From NCBI RefSeq assembly GCF_000182645.1, contig NZ_ACQA01000001.1:2050001-2114000 (forward strand): a stretch of 64,000 nt of DNA, read 5' to 3'. The notes beneath the pieces are model-generated. The model was not told the origin of the DNA and did no database searches. It was given only the letters and a program-made list of their open reading frames with translations. This DNA comes from Brucella intermedia LMG 3301 (lineage in GTDB: Bacteria; Pseudomonadota; Alphaproteobacteria; Rhizobiales; Rhizobiaceae). Numbering within the stretch: the stretch's first letter is position 1; every line of letters starts with the position of its first letter. The position numbers and the translations under genes are program-made. Below are positions 61,823 through 64,000 of this stretch, in pieces.

Positions 61823-61846
61823 TGATTGCTTTGCTGTATCTTCGGC

Positions 61847-62701
61847 TTACTTGTAAACCGGGCCGTCCACGATAGTGGAGACCTGCTGCGGCGCATAGGC
61901 CGGAGCCGCACCGCCGAACATGTAGCGCAGGCCGACGCGCACATCGTGCACATTCATGCCCTTGTCGTAGCCGTCACCGATCCACTGGTTGCCCTCGAAC
62001 ATCTTGCCGCCATTGATATGGCGATAGCGATAGCCCGCATCGAGCTTGAGATTATGCGTGAGGTCGACCGATGCGCCAGCCATGAGCGCATAGGTAAAGC
62101 GCCAGTTGGCAGCGCCTTCCTGCGTGCCGCCATAACGAACATCGTCGAGATCGCCCCACTTTACGCGGGTGCCGCCGATACCGGCGCCGACATAAGGCGT
62201 GAAGCCGGCGAAATTGCCGAGATCGACATAGGCATTCGCCAGAATGGAAAGTGCGGAGAAACGGCCGCGCTCGTCGGAAGCGCAGTTGATATCGCCGTTA
62301 CAGGCCGAACCATAGGTATGGCCGTCGAACTTGGCGCGGGTCATGTAGTCGACCGTAAGGTCGGTGCGGAAATAATCCGTCACCTGATAGCCGACGCCGC
62401 CGCCCACAAGGAATGAGCCCTTCAGGTCGCCGTAGAGCGTGTTGCTGCCGAAGGTCGGCGAGCCGCTGCCGCAAGTGTCGCAATTATCAATGGTTGCGTA
62501 ATCCGCATCCTTGAACTTGGCCTTGGAGTAGCCAATGTCGCCGCGCAGATACCAGCCGCCAACGGCAGGCGGAGCGACAACGACTTCAGGGACTTCCGGC
62601 ACAGGTTCGATGATATCGGCCGCCAGCGCGACAGATACCATGGCCGTGAGGGCAACCGATGCCGCCACACCGGCAAAAAGAGTTTTCGTAAGACTTTTCA
62701 T
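61847..62701 (-). CDS. Outer-membrane beta-barrel protein, Omp25/Omp31 family (long)
   Basis: A 284-residue protein with signal peptide (KTLFAGVAASVALTAMVSVALAA), a short Pro/Val/Glu linker (EPVPEVPEVVVAPPAVGG), then barrel: WYLRGDIGYSKAKF, ALSILANAYVDLGNFAGFTP, KLDAGYRYRHINGG and VRVGLRYMFGG. Four Cys lie in surface loops (NCDTCGSG; SACNGDINCAS), which may form two disulfides. ATG 62701 starts the signal peptide. The C-terminal tail past the barrel (~15 residues) is unusual. Confidence 0.87.
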   Translation of the reverse strand: MKSLTKTLFAGVAASVALTAMVSVALAADIIEPVPEVPEVVVAPPAVGGWYLRGDIGYSKAKFKDADYATIDNCDTCGSGSPTFGSNTLYGDLKGSFLVGGGVGYQVTDYFRTDLTVDYMTRAKFDGHTYGSACNGDINCASDERGRFSALSILANAYVDLGNFAGFTPYVGAGIGGTRVKWGDLDDVRYGGTQEGAANWRFTYALMAGASVDLTHNLKLDAGYRYRHINGGKMFEGNQWIGDGYDKGMNVHDVRVGLRYMFGGAAPAYAPQQVSTIVDGPVYK

Positions 62702-62877
62702 ATGTCTGCCCCATCGGAGAATCACGCCGCCGGAAGCGACGGTACGGATGTTTGTGGGGAAGACTATTCGGCAAAAGTTAAATCCGACTTAACCTTGTTT
62801 TTTTACCAAGCTCATTAAGAATCACTAATATACCGGCAGTGATCCAGCTGTCGGTTCTCACTCTTCGGGACGCGCCA

Positions 62878-62908
62878 AACAAAAAGCGCGGGACAGAACC
62901 CGCGCTTT
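62878..62908 (-). terminator. Terminator after glmM
   Basis: Stem aaagcgcggg / cccgcgcttt with a 6-nt loop; on the minus strand followed by tttttgttt, 23 nt past the glmM stop codon. Confidence 0.88.
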
Positions 62909-62930
62909 GCTGAAATTGCTCATGGAGTGA

Positions 62931-64000
62931 TCAGGCGGCAGCACTGCCCTCGGATGAGATCACGTCGATAATGTCGTTGACGACCTTTTCCACCAGACCG
63001 CGGTCGTCGCCTTCCGCCATGACGCGGATGAGCGGTTCGGTGCCGGACGGGCGGATAACCAGACGGCCCTGACCGCCAAGGCGCTCGGTTGCCTCAATGA
63101 TTGCGCTTTTCACGCGCTTGTTCTCCAGCGGCTTGCCGCCAGCGGTGCGAACATTCTTGAGAAGCTGCGGCACCGGATCGAACTTGCGGCAGACTTCACT
63201 GATCGGCCTGCCCTGCTCCTGCGCGACGGCAAGAATCTGCAAGGCCGAGATCAAGCCGTCACCCGTCGTCGCGAAATCGGACAGGACGATATGGCCGGAC
63301 TGCTCGCCGCCGACATTAAAACCGTGCTCGCGCATATGCTCGACCACATAGCGGTCGCCCACCTTGGTGCGGGCCAGCGTCAGATGACGGTCGGGCAAGG
63401 AAGCGCTCGAGGCCAAGATTGGACATGACGGTCGCCACGATGCCGCCGCCTTCAAGCCGGTCGCTCGCCGCCCAGCTTTCGGCGATGACGGCCATCAACT
63501 GGTCGCCGTCGATGACCGTGCCGTTTTCATCGACCAGCAGCACACGGTCGGCATCGCCATCGAGCGCAATGCCGACATCGGCGCGCACTTCATGAACCTT
63601 TTTCATCAGGCCGATCGGATGCGTCGAACCGCAATCCTCATTGATGTTGATGCCGTTCGGCTCGTTGTTGATGGTGATGACTTCCGCGCCCAGTTCCCAC
63701 AGCGCAGCCGGGGCAACCTTGTAGCCCGCGCCATTGGCGCAGTCGACCACGACGCGCAGACCGTTCAGGTCGATATTGCGCGGCAGCGTGCGCTTGGCGA
63801 ATTCGATATAACGATAAATGTCACCATCGACGCGCTTGGCGCGACCGACATCGCCGTGGCTGGCGAGATATGGAGAGAGATCGCCATCGATCATCGCCTC
63901 GATCTTCAATTCGATCTCGTCGGAAAGCTTGTATCCGTCTGGGCCGAAAAGCTTGATGCCGTTGTCGTAGAACGGGTTGTGCGATGCCGAGATCATCACG
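62931..64000 (-). pseudogene. glmM: Phosphoglucosamine mutase, C-terminal part, frameshifted as given
   Basis: Residues ~100 to the end of GlmM, which interconverts glucosamine-6-P and glucosamine-1-P for peptidoglycan and LPS. The catalytic Ser is in [13 protein letters not shown], the metal loop is [12 protein letters not shown], and [19 protein letters not shown] and [14 protein letters not shown] lie in the second half. The first half ends at NLGLERFLA and the second resumes in another frame at [14 protein letters not shown]. The ggg at 63393-63395 holds one base too many. The N-terminus is outside the window. An essential gene, so sequencing error is likely. Confidence 0.88.

Noticed and set aside
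1..64000. CRISPR arrays, insertion sequences, rRNA
   Set aside because: No regularly spaced repeats, no transposase motifs and no rRNA-like sequence were seen.

Overview
The window looks like chromosome from a Brucellaceae member, most likely the Ochrobactrum/Brucella group of the Hyphomicrobiales. The evidence is GC-rich coding sequence, two Omp25/Omp31-type outer-membrane barrels, a complete alphaproteobacterial general stress response locus (PhyR-NepR-EcfG), an MbfA iron exporter behind a perfect Irr-type operator, a Mur/Fur regulator with its own palindrome, and several copies of a ~100 bp palindromic repeat. I see no insertion sequence, phage, integrase or CRISPR array.

Layout. 1-15 kb: housekeeping and accessory metabolism (gabD 3' end, dsbB, an HNH protein, a 3-methyladenine glycosylase divergent from gluQRS, glcB, a SulP transporter, an MFS transporter, mbfA, a class II amidotransferase, an Lrp regulator, a copper-binding four-helix protein, dut). 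15-25 kb: an orphan tadE/tadG pair, a macAB-type efflux operon with a secreted phosphodiester glycosidase behind it, and exbB-exbD-tonB with a candidate RirA operator. 25-32 kb: stress-response block with a PRC-barrel protein, two small envelope-stress-type proteins, a CHASE3 histidine kinase, ecfG, nepR, phyR, a DUF1328 protein and a second HWE-type kinase. Four GGAAC-N16/17-CGTT-like promoters lie in this block, so it reads as a regulator cluster with some of its own regulon. 32.5-33 kb: mur/fur.

33.1-47 kb: the accessory part. Two plus-strand genes (a GT2 glycosyltransferase and a polytopic GT39-like protein) converge on an eleven-gene minus-strand operon: two more GT2 enzymes, a FAD oxidoreductase, GtrA, a sugar SDR, a TIM-barrel sugar isomerase, a GT4 enzyme, a polytopic protein, a 730-residue unrecognised exported protein and a Wzx-type flippase. 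Most joints overlap by 4-14 nt. Together they look like a surface-glycan assembly system, but no initiating sugar-phosphate transferase and no nucleotide-sugar synthesis genes are present. The island ends next to a tRNA-Glu(CTC) gene.

47-64 kb: core genes again (rluD-type pseudouridine synthase, rpoH, rhodanese divergent from ftrA, an exported inorganic pyrophosphatase, purA, serC-serA with a probable serC-motif RNA leader, a BASS-family symporter, two Omp25/31-family proteins). The window ends inside glmM, which carries a one-base insertion at 63393-63395 as given.
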